Source: an uncultured Eubacteriales bacterium
GTDB taxonomy: Bacteria; Bacillota; Clostridia; Lachnospirales; Anaerotignaceae
Direction: 5' to 3'
DNA length: 6,208 bases
Assembly: GCA_902406135.1 (NCBI GenBank)
Contig: CABPCX010000117.1
Span: forward strand, 1-6,208
This document shows positions 1 to 6,183 of this stretch, one piece after another (position 1 is the stretch's first letter; each line of letters opens with the position of its first letter). Position numbers and translations under genes: made by a program. The notes under the pieces were generated by a model. It did no database searches and was not told the origin of the DNA. It was given only the letters and a program-made list of their open reading frames with translations.

Positions 1-2276
1 AAGTTTACTCCGTCTTTTATTTCTTCGGGCATTTCGCTGACATCGGCAGTATTTTCCTCGGGTACGATTATATTTACAACCCCTGCTCTCTTAGCTGCCA
101 GTACTTTTTCATTAAGTCCTCCTATGGCAAGGACTCTTCCCCTTATGGTGACTTCGCCGGTCATTGCTATATCGTTTCTGACAGGTTTTCCTGTCAGAGC
201 CGATACCATTGCCGTTGTCATGGTTATTCCGGCCGAAGGTCCGTCCTTAGGTACGGCGCCTTCGGGTATATGAAGGCTTATGTCCGTGTCTTTATAGAAA
301 TTTTCTTGGATTCCAAACTCATCGGACCTGGAGCGTATGTAAGATAACGCTACCTTTGCCGATTCCTTCATAACGTCTCCCATATTTCCCGTAAGCTCAA
401 GCTTTCCACTGCCTTTCATAGTATTTACTTCCACAAGCAGTGTCTCTCCGCCTACCCTTGTCCAGGCAAGACCTCTTACGAGACCTACCTGAGGACTTTC
501 AACTACAGCATCAGGCTTATATTTAGGTTTGCCGAGATATTTTTCTATATTCTTGGCTGTTATCCTTACAGACTTCTTTTCGCCCATAAGTATTTCCTTA
601 ACGGCCATACGGCACAGTTTGCCAAAAATTCTTTCAAGCTTTCTTACTCCGGCTTCACGGCAGTAAAGGTTTATGGCCGATTCCACCGCTGACTCAGCTA
701 TTGACAGCTGGCTCTTTTTCAGACCGTTTTCCTTCATCTGCTTGGGAATAAGGTGTCTTATGGCTATCTGTTTCTTTTCTTCGGCAGTGTATCCCGATAT
801 TTCGATTATCTCCATTCTGTCTCTGAGGGCAGGCGGAATGGCTGATACGTCATTTGCCGTACATATAAACAGCACCTTTGACAGGTCATAATCCACTTCT
901 ATATAGTTATCTCTGAATGCGCTGTTTTGCTCAGAATCAAGTACTTCAAGAAGAGCAGATGCAGGGTCTCCCTGATATGATGAAGCCAGCTTATCCACCT
1001 CATCAAGAAGCATAAGCGGATTTATTGTTCCCGCCTGTCTCATGGCAGATACTATTCTTCCGGGCATTGCACCCACATAGGTCTTTCTGTGGCCCCTTAT
1101 CTCTGCTTCGTCTTTAACGCCGCCAAGGGACATTCTTACATATTTTCTGTCCAGGGCTCTCGCTATGGATTTGGCAATTGAAGTTTTGCCCACTCCAGGA
1201 GGTCCCGCAAGACAAAGTATGGTAGAATTTGTTTCCTCGGTATTCATTCTTACGGCCAGATACTCCACAATTCTTTCCTTAACGTCCTTAAGGCCGTAAT
1301 GGTCATTTTCAAGTATTTCTTCTGCCTTTTTCAAATCTTTATTATCTTCTGTTTTTTCGGTCCAGGGCAGGGAAAGTATATATTCTATATAGTTTCTTGC
1401 CACACTGGCTTCAGGTGTGGTTACAGGTATTCTCGCCAGACGCTTTATTTCTCTTTCAGCTGTATCCCTTACCTTTTCGGGAGGATTTTTACTGTTGAGC
1501 ATATCCATATATTTATCAATTTCATTCTGGACTTCGTCCCTGTCTCCAAGCTCCTCATGGATAGCCTTTAATTCCTCACGGAGATAATACTCCCTCTGGC
1601 TTTTTTCCATCTTTTTCTTTACTTTTGCCTCTATCTGCTTTTTGAGCTCAAGAATGTTCATTTCGCTTTGGAGCTTTTCAAATACAAATCTAAGTCTCTG
1701 TGTCGGGTCAAACATTTCAAGGAATTTCTGCTTTTCCTCCACAGGCATAGTAACCGCTGAACAGATTATATCCGCAAGATTTCCGGGCTTTGTGGCATTG
1801 ACCACATTTGCCACCGATTCCCGTCCGCTGCTGCTTCCGGTCATCTTATAGTATTGGCTGAATGTATCCGCCACTATGCGCATATAGGCGTCCGTTACCT
1901 CATCATACTTTTCTTTTGTATCCTGGGGTACTTCCTCATAAACAGCCGTAAGATATTTTCCGTTGTCTTCGATGTCGGAAATTACAACTCTGGTGACTCC
2001 TTCAACTATAAGGTGAGTAGCATTTCCCGGAAGCATCAAAGTCTGTTTTATACTGGCTATAACTCCTACTCTGCATATATTATCAAGCTCAGGCTCTGCC
2101 TCGGTTATTTTTTTCTGTGCCGCAAGCACTACCCTGTTTTTATATTCACGTGATGCCTTATTTAACGCAGCCACTGATTTTTCTCTTCCAACGGGAAAAC
2201 TGGTTATCATATTAGGAAAAACAACTATCCCATTGAGCGGAATAAGCGGAAGGCTTTGTCCGTTTTCTTTTGTCAA
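1..2276 (-). CDS. lon: ATP-dependent protease Lon (LonA type), C-terminal end cut by window edge
   Basis: Cytosolic homo-oligomeric AAA+ serine protease that unfolds and degrades damaged and some regulatory proteins. I translated the minus strand by hand, and about 758 codons are open with no frameshift. The order is an N-terminal LON substrate-binding domain (about 8-200), a charged helical linker (about 200-300), the AAA+ module, and the protease domain. Walker A GPPGVGKT is at 358-365, Walker B LLDEVDK has Asp425-Glu426, and a sensor-2-like REAGVRKLER follows. The protease domain carries Ser681 in KDGPSAG and the dyad partner Lys724 in GGLNEKVLAA, at the 43-residue spacing seen in E. coli (S679/K722). 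By comparison with known Lon proteins only about 25-35 C-terminal residues are missing. I chose the TTG start at 2276 because GAGGTGAT lies just upstream and because the protein then has eight residues before LPLIPLNG, as in B. subtilis LonA. An in-frame ATG at 2297 has no ribosome binding site. It appears to be transcribed separately from clpX. Confidence 0.96.
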   Translation of the reverse strand, partial: MTKENGQSLPLIPLNGIVVFPNMITSFPVGREKSVAALNKASREYKNRVVLAAQKKITEAEPELDNICRVGVIASIKQTLMLPGNATHLIVEGVTRVVISDIEDNGKYLTAVYEEVPQDTKEKYDEVTDAYMRIVADTFSQYYKMTGSSSGRESVANVVNATKPGNLADIICSAVTMPVEEKQKFLEMFDPTQRLRFVFEKLQSEMNILELKKQIEAKVKKKMEKSQREYYLREELKAIHEELGDRDEVQNEIDKYMDMLNSKNPPEKVRDTAEREIKRLARIPVTTPEASVARNYIEYILSLPWTEKTEDNKDLKKAEEILENDHYGLKDVKERIVEYLAVRMNTEETNSTILCLAGPPGVGKTSIAKSIARALDRKYVRMSLGGVKDEAEIRGHRKTYVGAMPGRIVSAMRQAGTINPLMLLDEVDKLASSYQGDPASALLEVLDSEQNSAFRDNYIEVDYDLSKVLFICTANDVSAIPPALRDRMEIIEISGYTAEEKKQIAIRHLIPKQMKENGLKKSQLSIAESAVESAINLYCREAGVRKLERIFGKLCRMAVKEILMGEKKSVRITAKNIEKYLGKPKYKPDAVVESPQVGLVRGLAWTRVGGETLLVEVNTMKGSGKLELTGNMGDVMKESAKVALSYIRSRSDEFGIQENFYKDTDISLHIPEGAVPKDGPSAGITMTTAMVSALTGKPVRNDIAMTGEVTIRGRVLAIGGLNEKVLAAKRAGVVNIIVPEENTADVSEMPEEIKDGVN

Positions 2277-2280
2277 ACTT

Positions 2281-2288
2281 ATCACCTC
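2281..2288 (-). promoter_or_regulatory. Ribosome binding site that sets the lon start
   Basis: The minus strand reads GAGGTGAT, ending four bases before the TTG at 2276; the GAGG core is about eight bases from it. The in-frame ATG at 2297 lies upstream of this site, so this site could not serve it, and only AT-rich sequence precedes that ATG. This favours TTG initiation, which is common in Bacillota and usually lowers translation. Confidence 0.7.
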
Positions 2289-2308
2289 ATAATTCATTAC
2301 TGATTTAT

Positions 2309-2337
2309 ATAATAACACAAAAAACTCCGATGTACAA
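2309..2337 (-). promoter_or_regulatory. Probable sigma-A promoter of lon
   Basis: A TATTAT -10 box (2309-2314, five of six consensus bases) sits 17 bases downstream of a weak TTGTAC -35 box (2332-2337, three of six). The predicted start near 2302 would give a leader of about 26 bases. The -35 box lies in the loop of the clpX terminator, so the two elements overlap. A TATAAA shifted a few bases downstream is an alternative -10 box. I see no CIRCE or CtsR operator here. Confidence 0.45.
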
Positions 2338-2351
2338 ACATCGGAGTTTTT
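2319..2351 (-). terminator. Intrinsic terminator after clpX
   Basis: A perfect inverted repeat forms a 13-bp stem (2320-2332 with 2339-2351) around a 6-base loop. The core is CTCCGATG/CATCGGAG, flanked by A and T tracts. On the minus strand the stem ends in six T residues, 26 bases past the clpX stop codon. The A tract on the other arm makes it formally bidirectional, but no plus-strand gene points into it. It marks the end of the tig-clpP-clpX transcript and separates it from lon. Confidence 0.9.
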
Positions 2352-2377
2352 AAGCTTTCTTTAATTATTTCAGAATA

Positions 2378-3670
2378 TTATGCGGTATCTTTATCCTGTG
2401 TTTTTCTTCTTTCCTTAATGGGAAGCTTATTTTCGTTACGGACTATTTCCGGTCCTGAAACCTTATTTACCGTATCTTCGGTTATAACACATTTTTCAAT
2501 GGTGTTATCCGAAGGGATATCAAACATAATATCATTGATAAAGCTTTCGATTATGGCTCTGAGTCCTCTGGCTCCCGTTTCTCTTTCAACGGCCTGTTTA
2601 GCTATTGCTCTTACAGCGCCTTCGGTAAACTCAAGTTCAACATCGTCAAGCTCGAAAAGATATTTATACTGTTTTAAAAGAGCGTTTTTAGGCTCGCTTA
2701 AAATCTGTATAAGGGCATCTTCATCAAGGCTCTGAAGGGTTACAACAACAGGCACACGTCCTACAAACTCGGGAATAAGACCGAATTTGAGAAGGTCCTG
2801 GGGCTGGAGTTTCTTCATAAGCTCATCGAATGAATTATCATGCTTTGTCTGGACTTTAGCGCCAAATCCGATGGATTTTTCGCCTGTTCTCTGCTGAACT
2901 ATTTTATCAAGTCCGCAGAATGCTCCGCCGCATATAAAGAGAATATTTGTTGTGTCGATCTGTATAAGCTCCTGATGGGGATGCTTTCTTCCGCCCTGGG
3001 GAGGAACCGAAGCAACCGTACCTTCAAGAATCTTAAGAAGCGCCTGCTGAACACCTTCGCCGCTTACGTCCCTTGTTATGGAAACGTTTTCCGACTTCTT
3101 GGTTATCTTATCTATTTCATCGATATAAACGATACCTCTTTCGGCACGCTCGATGTCATAGTCAGCAGCCTGTATAAGCTTGAGAAGTATATTCTCAACG
3201 TCTTCACCGACATATCCGGCTTCAGTAAGGGTTGTAGCGTCGGCAATGGCAAAGGGTACATTAAGCACACGTGCCAGTGTCTGGGCTAAAAGTGTCTTTC
3301 CTACGCCAGTAGGTCCCACTATAAGAATATTGCTTTTCTGAAGCTCAACATCTTTATTGCTGTTTCCGTCAGTTGACATTATTCTCTTATAATGATTATA
3401 AACGGCTACAGAAAGGGCTTTTTTAGCCTCCTCCTGTCCTATAACATAATCATCAAGGATCTTTTTGATTTCCGCAGGTTTAGGCAGAGAAGAAGTTTCG
3501 CTTTCCTCATTATTCAGATCGTACTCTTCATAGATAATGTCAGAGCAAAGTTTAACGCATTCGTCACAGATATAAACATTTTTACCCGCAATAAGTTTCT
3601 TGACCTGATCCTGCGGTTTTCCGCAGAAAGAACATCTAAGCTGTTTTTTATCGTCAGTTTTTGCCGGCAT
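2378..3670 (-). CDS. clpX: ATP-dependent Clp protease ATP-binding subunit ClpX
   Basis: Hexameric cytosolic AAA+ unfoldase that recognises substrates such as SsrA-tagged proteins and threads them into ClpP. At 430 residues it has the usual family length. The N-terminal zinc-binding domain has Cys13, Cys16, Cys35 and Cys38 (CSFC...CDEC). The AAA+ module has Walker A GPTGVGKT at 119-126, the pore loop GYVG at 152-155, Walker B IDEID at 183-187, the RKH loop at 228-230, the ClpP-docking IGF tripeptide at 267-269, a probable arginine finger Arg305 in EFVGRVP, and sensor-2 Arg368 in TGARGLR. All elements needed for ATP hydrolysis and ClpP docking are present. The ATG at 3670 follows AGGGAGAT at normal spacing. 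The gene lies 74 bases after clpP, with a hairpin in the gap, and ends at a strong terminator. It has no clear promoter of its own and is probably cotranscribed with tig and clpP. Confidence 0.98.
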   Translation of the reverse strand: MPAKTDDKKQLRCSFCGKPQDQVKKLIAGKNVYICDECVKLCSDIIYEEYDLNNEESETSSLPKPAEIKKILDDYVIGQEEAKKALSVAVYNHYKRIMSTDGNSNKDVELQKSNILIVGPTGVGKTLLAQTLARVLNVPFAIADATTLTEAGYVGEDVENILLKLIQAADYDIERAERGIVYIDEIDKITKKSENVSITRDVSGEGVQQALLKILEGTVASVPPQGGRKHPHQELIQIDTTNILFICGGAFCGLDKIVQQRTGEKSIGFGAKVQTKHDNSFDELMKKLQPQDLLKFGLIPEFVGRVPVVVTLQSLDEDALIQILSEPKNALLKQYKYLFELDDVELEFTEGAVRAIAKQAVERETGARGLRAIIESFINDIMFDIPSDNTIEKCVITEDTVNKVSGPEIVRNENKLPIKERRKTQDKDTA

Positions 3671-3711
3671 TTACTCATCTCCCTGTTTTCTTTGGAAAAT
3701 TGCTTTGAAAA

Positions 3712-3740
3712 GCTAAAGCGTGCCGTAAAGCACGCTTAGC
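3712..3740 (-). promoter_or_regulatory. Hairpin between clpP and clpX (weak terminator or mRNA-stability element)
   Basis: An inverted repeat pairs 3712-3723 with 3730-3740: eleven base pairs, one bulged base and a 6-base loop. The minus-strand arms are GCTAAGCGTGC and GCACGCTTTAGC. The stem begins four bases after the clpP stop codon and is followed only by TTTTC, so full termination looks unlikely. Partial attenuation, or protection of the upstream mRNA from 3' decay, would be typical roles. That assignment is inference; the stem itself is seen directly. Confidence 0.7.
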
Positions 3741-3744
3741 ATAT

Positions 3745-4332
3745 TTACTGAACAGGCTTTGTAATTACTGCATCGATAAGACCGTATTCAAGGGCTTCCT
3801 CAGCAGACATATAATTATCTCTTTCTGTATCTCTTACAATCTGTTCATAGGGTTTGCCTGTATTCTGCGCAAGTATTTCATTGAGTTTCTTCTTAGTCTT
3901 TAAAATATTTTCGGCAACTATCTGGATCTCTGTCGCCTGACCTCTTGCGCCGCCTGAAGGCTGATGGATCATTATTTCGGAATTGGGAAGCGCAAAACGT
4001 TTGCCCTTTTGTCCTCCGGCAAGAAGGAAGGCTCCCATACTTGCTGCCATTCCGATACATATTGTTGATACATCGGGTTTAATATACTGCATTGTGTCAT
4101 AAATAGCCATTCCGGCTGTTACCGAGCCGCCCGGGCTGTTTATGTAAAGATTAATATCTTTATCGGGATCTTCTGCGGCAAGGAAAAGAAGCTGCGCTAC
4201 AACAAGGCTTGCTGTAACATCATTTACTTCCTCGCCAAGGAAAATAATTCTGTCTTTTAAAAGTCTGGAGTATATATCATAGGAACGTTCACCATGATTT
4301 GTCTGTTCAATTACATAAGGAACTAAACTCAT
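3745..4332 (-). CDS. clpP: ATP-dependent Clp protease proteolytic subunit ClpP
   Basis: Cytosolic serine peptidase that forms a barrel of two heptameric rings and degrades polypeptides delivered by ClpX or another Clp ATPase. The protein has 195 residues, the normal length. The catalytic triad is complete: Ser98 in GMAASMG, His123 in MIHQPSGG, and Asp172 in TERDNYMS. The oxyanion-hole region NSPGGSV (65-71) and the handle helix are present. The N-terminus ([10 protein letters not shown]) matches the processed form of other ClpPs, so any propeptide would be very short. The ATG at 4332 follows a perfect AAAGGAGG with an 8-base gap, one of the strongest ribosome binding sites here. The gene starts 30 bases after tig, which implies cotranscription from the tig promoter. 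Confidence 0.98.
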   Translation of the reverse strand: MSLVPYVIEQTNHGERSYDIYSRLLKDRIIFLGEEVNDVTASLVVAQLLFLAAEDPDKDINLYINSPGGSVTAGMAIYDTMQYIKPDVSTICIGMAASMGAFLLAGGQKGKRFALPNSEIMIHQPSGGARGQATEIQIVAENILKTKKKLNEILAQNTGKPYEQIVRDTERDNYMSAEEALEYGLIDAVITKPVQ

Positions 4333-4362
4333 ATTCCCAGCCTCCTTTCAAAGTACAAACTA

Positions 4363-5637
4363 TTATTCAGCTGCTTTAACAACTGCTGTATCACAAAGAA
4401 GATCGATTGCTTTATGAAGAGCAACTTCCTGTCTGAATCCGGGATCGTTTTCATAGTACTGTGCAATCTTATCTGCTTCGATACCATACTGGTCAGCATA
4501 TTTCTTGATTTCAGCCTGAACGTCTTCATCAGTTGCTTCGATGCCTTCTTCTTTAACGATCTGGTCGATAACAAGCTTAGCATCTACGCTGTTCTTTGCC
4601 ATGGGCTTAAGCTGATTCTTAAGGTCGTCGATTGTCTGTCCTGAGAACTGGCAGTATGCTTCAAGAGTGATACCCTGCATCTTCATATTCTGCTCATACT
4701 CTGCTATAAGATCGTTTACTCTGTTATCATACATAACTTCAGGAACATCCATCTCTGCATTAGCGATAACCTTCTCGATGATAGCGTCTTCTTTTTTCTG
4801 TCTTGCTTTCTTTTCTTTTTCCTTTGTAAGTTTTTCCACTTCTTTTGCTTTATATTCATCGAATGTTTCATATTCTGAAACGTCCTGTGCAAAATCATCG
4901 TTAAGTTCGGGAAGTTCGCTCATTGTGATTCCCTTAAGCTCTACAGCGAATACAGCTGCTTTGCCCTTAAGATTTTCTGCATGATATTCAGCAGGGAATG
5001 TTACGTTTACATCAAATTTATCGCCGATTGAATGTCCGCAGATCTGCTCTTCAAATGTGTCGATAAATGTCTTTGAACCTAACTTAAGGTCATAGCTGTC
5101 GCTCTGGCCGCCGTCGAATGCTACTCCGTCAACTGTTCCAAGATAAGAAATAGTTACTGTATCTCCCATCTGAGCTGCTCTGTCTTCAACGGGTACAAGT
5201 CTTGCATTGTCGTTCTGGATCTTTTCGAAATGAGCTTTGATTTCGTCTTCTGTAACTTCAGCTGAGAAATCTTCTACTTCGATTCCTTTGTACTGTCCAA
5301 GCTTAACTTCAGGTCTTACTGTAACTTCAGCCTCAAATTTAGCGCCGATTTCTTTGCTTACTTCCTTAACGTCAATCTGAGGAAGTGCAAGCTCTTCAAG
5401 AACTTCAGGATATATTTCGTTAAGAACCCAGTTTACTGCGTCTTCATATAAAAATTCTGCTCCGAACTGAGCTTCTACTACTTTTCTGGGAACTTTGCCT
5501 TTTCTGAATCCGGGTACAGCTATTTTGCTTTTATTCTTATTGTATGAATATTTCATACCTTCTTCTAATTTTTCGGGTGTAGCTTCGAAAGAGATTTTAA
5601 CTATATTTCCTTCTTTACTAATAATCTGAGAACTCAT
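4363..5637 (-). CDS. tig: Trigger factor, ribosome-associated chaperone and peptidyl-prolyl isomerase
   Basis: Docks at the ribosomal exit tunnel near protein L23 and shields emerging chains. At 424 residues it has the usual three-domain length. The N-terminal ribosome-binding domain (about 1-112) has the signature GFRKGKVP at 43-50. The FKBP-type isomerase domain spans about 156-238 and ends with the conserved FPAEYHAENLKGKAA. The helical C-terminal chaperone domain runs from about 245 to the end. The usual IPGFE segment of the FKBP domain reads IDTFE here (192-196), so catalytic strength is uncertain. Isoleucine codons are mostly ATC, unlike lon, which suggests high expression. The ATG at 5637 follows AAGGAGG at a rather long gap of 11 bases; no better start is visible. 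It is the first gene after a strong promoter and probably leads a tig-clpP-clpX operon. Confidence 0.98.
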   Translation of the reverse strand: MSSQIISKEGNIVKISFEATPEKLEEGMKYSYNKNKSKIAVPGFRKGKVPRKVVEAQFGAEFLYEDAVNWVLNEIYPEVLEELALPQIDVKEVSKEIGAKFEAEVTVRPEVKLGQYKGIEVEDFSAEVTEDEIKAHFEKIQNDNARLVPVEDRAAQMGDTVTISYLGTVDGVAFDGGQSDSYDLKLGSKTFIDTFEEQICGHSIGDKFDVNVTFPAEYHAENLKGKAAVFAVELKGITMSELPELNDDFAQDVSEYETFDEYKAKEVEKLTKEKEKKARQKKEDAIIEKVIANAEMDVPEVMYDNRVNDLIAEYEQNMKMQGITLEAYCQFSGQTIDDLKNQLKPMAKNSVDAKLVIDQIVKEEGIEATDEDVQAEIKKYADQYGIEADKIAQYYENDPGFRQEVALHKAIDLLCDTAVVKAAE

Positions 5638-5696
5638 TTGTAAATTTTCCTCCTTAAAATATCCTTTGCAATCCTATCTGACCGCATAATCACTTT

Positions 5697-5724
5697 ATTA
5701 TACCATAATCCTGTGGATATTCAA
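5697..5724 (-). promoter_or_regulatory. Strong sigma-A promoter of the tig-clpP-clpX operon
   Basis: The minus strand carries TTGAAT (-35, 5719-5724), a 16-base spacer and a perfect TATAAT (-10, 5697-5702). A TG one base upstream of the -10 makes an extended -10 element. Transcription should start near 5690, giving a leader of about 50 bases before the tig ATG. I see no CIRCE or CtsR repeat, so this looks like housekeeping rather than heat-shock transcription. Confidence 0.85.
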
Positions 5725-5726
5725 AT

Positions 5727-5748
5727 TCTTTTTCTAAAAATTTTTTCA
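5727..5748 (-). promoter_or_regulatory. Probable UP element upstream of the tig promoter
   Basis: Directly upstream of the tig -35 box the minus strand has six A, five T, AG, then five A. Aligned with the published E. coli full UP-element consensus (nnAAAWWTWTTTTnnnAAAnnn), 13 of 14 specified positions agree in the natural register. Such sequences bind the C-terminal domains of the RNA polymerase alpha subunits and raise promoter strength. The same AT tract also forms the region just after the ylxP-like gene. Confidence 0.55.
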
Positions 5749-5762
5749 ATAAAAGGCTAATT

Positions 5763-6044
5763 TTACAACATTTCTTTAAAAACATCTTCGATTTCAGCCT
5801 CGGTATTGTTTTCCATGAACCTGACAACGTTATCCACCATACTGTCCGCATGGGACATACTGTTTGTCACACAGGCAAATCCTATAACAGCCGTCCTGTG
5901 GACGTCCTGCATATCGACCTCCGCCACTGATATGTTGAACTTGTGTTTCATCTTCTCCGTAAGGCTTTTTACAACCATACGCTTATCCTTAAGGGAAAGC
6001 GCCCAGGGTATCCTCAGAGTAACTACGCAAGTGCCGACTATCAT
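5763..6044 (-). CDS. ylxP: DUF503 family protein, YlxP-like
   Basis: Small soluble protein of 93 residues, the usual family length. Family features are the N-terminal beta strand (IVGTCVVTLRIP), the SLKDKR motif at 17-22, the FNISVAEVD segment at 36-44, and a HADSMVDNVVRFMEN helix near the C-terminus. There is no signal peptide or membrane segment. The biochemical role is not firmly established. In many Bacillota the gene sits in the nusA-infB-rbfA region, and a role in ribosome assembly has been suggested from that context. I chose the ATG at 6044 because the core GGAGG then lies nine bases upstream; the in-frame ATG at 6050 would leave only three bases. No convincing terminator separates it from tig, so readthrough into tig is possible. 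It begins close behind a tRNA terminator, with little room for its own promoter. Confidence 0.88.
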   Translation of the reverse strand: MIVGTCVVTLRIPWALSLKDKRMVVKSLTEKMKHKFNISVAEVDMQDVHRTAVIGFACVTNSMSHADSMVDNVVRFMENNTEAEIEDVFKEML

Positions 6045-6053
6045 AAGCATACA

Positions 6054-6059
6054 CCTCCT
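6054..6059 (-). promoter_or_regulatory. Ribosome binding site that decides the ylxP-like start
   Basis: The minus strand reads AGGAGG here and continues as TGT before the first ATG (6050). The core is three bases from that ATG, too close for normal initiation, but nine bases from the ATG at 6044. The downstream ATG is therefore preferred, shortening the protein by two residues. Confidence 0.7.
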
Positions 6060-6066
6060 GTGTAAT

Positions 6067-6095
6067 AAAAAAGTTCAAGCCTTACGACTTGAACC
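6067..6095 (-). terminator. Intrinsic terminator of the tRNA transcript
   Basis: The minus strand has GTTCAAG, an 8-base loop, then CTTGAAC followed by six T residues. The seven-pair stem extends by one G-U and one A-U pair at its base. It begins about ten bases after tRNA-Gly, so it probably ends the tRNA operon. It also lies immediately ahead of the ylxP-like ribosome binding site. Confidence 0.8.
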
Positions 6096-6104
6096 TGTTT
6101 TAAA

Positions 6105-6176
6105 AGCGCGAAACGAGATTCGAACTCGCGGCCCTCGCCTTGGCAAGGCGATGCTCTACCACTGAGCCATTCGCGC
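6105..6176 (-). tRNA. tRNA-Gly (anticodon GCC)
   Basis: A full cloverleaf of 72 bases folds without gaps. The acceptor stem is GCGCGAA/TTCGCGC, the D arm is GCTC-AGTGGTA-GAGC, and the anticodon stem is TCGCC/GGCGA with loop TTGCCAA. The variable loop has five bases, and the T arm is GCGAG-TTCGAAT-CTCGT with one G-U pair. The anticodon GCC reads GGC and GGU glycine codons, and the discriminator base T is usual for bacterial tRNA-Gly. The 3' CCA is not encoded (TTTA follows), so it must be added by tRNA nucleotidyltransferase. Confidence 0.97.
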
Positions 6177-6183
6177 ATATAAA

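Noticed and set aside
673..2153. Plus-strand open frames opposite lon, rich in Phe, Ile and Tyr
   Set aside because: The hydrophobic residues come from reading Lys/Glu-rich lon codons in reverse. The lon frame is continuous and carries all catalytic motifs.
2418..3739. Three plus-strand open frames opposite clpX
   Set aside because: They lie almost wholly antisense to a fully conserved gene, show no recognisable domain and have no supporting operon context.
4329..4984. Out-of-frame and antisense open frames within tig
   Set aside because: They overlap the conserved trigger factor C-terminal domain. Their Lys-rich or Ser/Phe-rich composition is a frame shadow.
5725..5762. A/T palindrome after the ylxP-like stop as a possible terminator
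   Set aside because: The AAAAATTTTT repeat leaves no loop and has no GC-rich stem. It fits better as an UP element for the tig promoter.
2277..5762. Heat-shock operators (CIRCE or CtsR boxes) upstream of lon and tig
   Set aside because: I looked for the TTAGCACTC/GAGTGCTAA pair and for tandem GGTCAAA heptamers in the intergenic regions and found neither.
5806..6165. Plus-strand open frame of 119 codons across the ylxP-like gene and tRNA-Gly
   Set aside because: It is antisense to a DUF503 gene and a tRNA. Its C-terminal RNEIRTRGPRLGKA stretch is the translation of the tRNA complement, a well-known spurious gene call.
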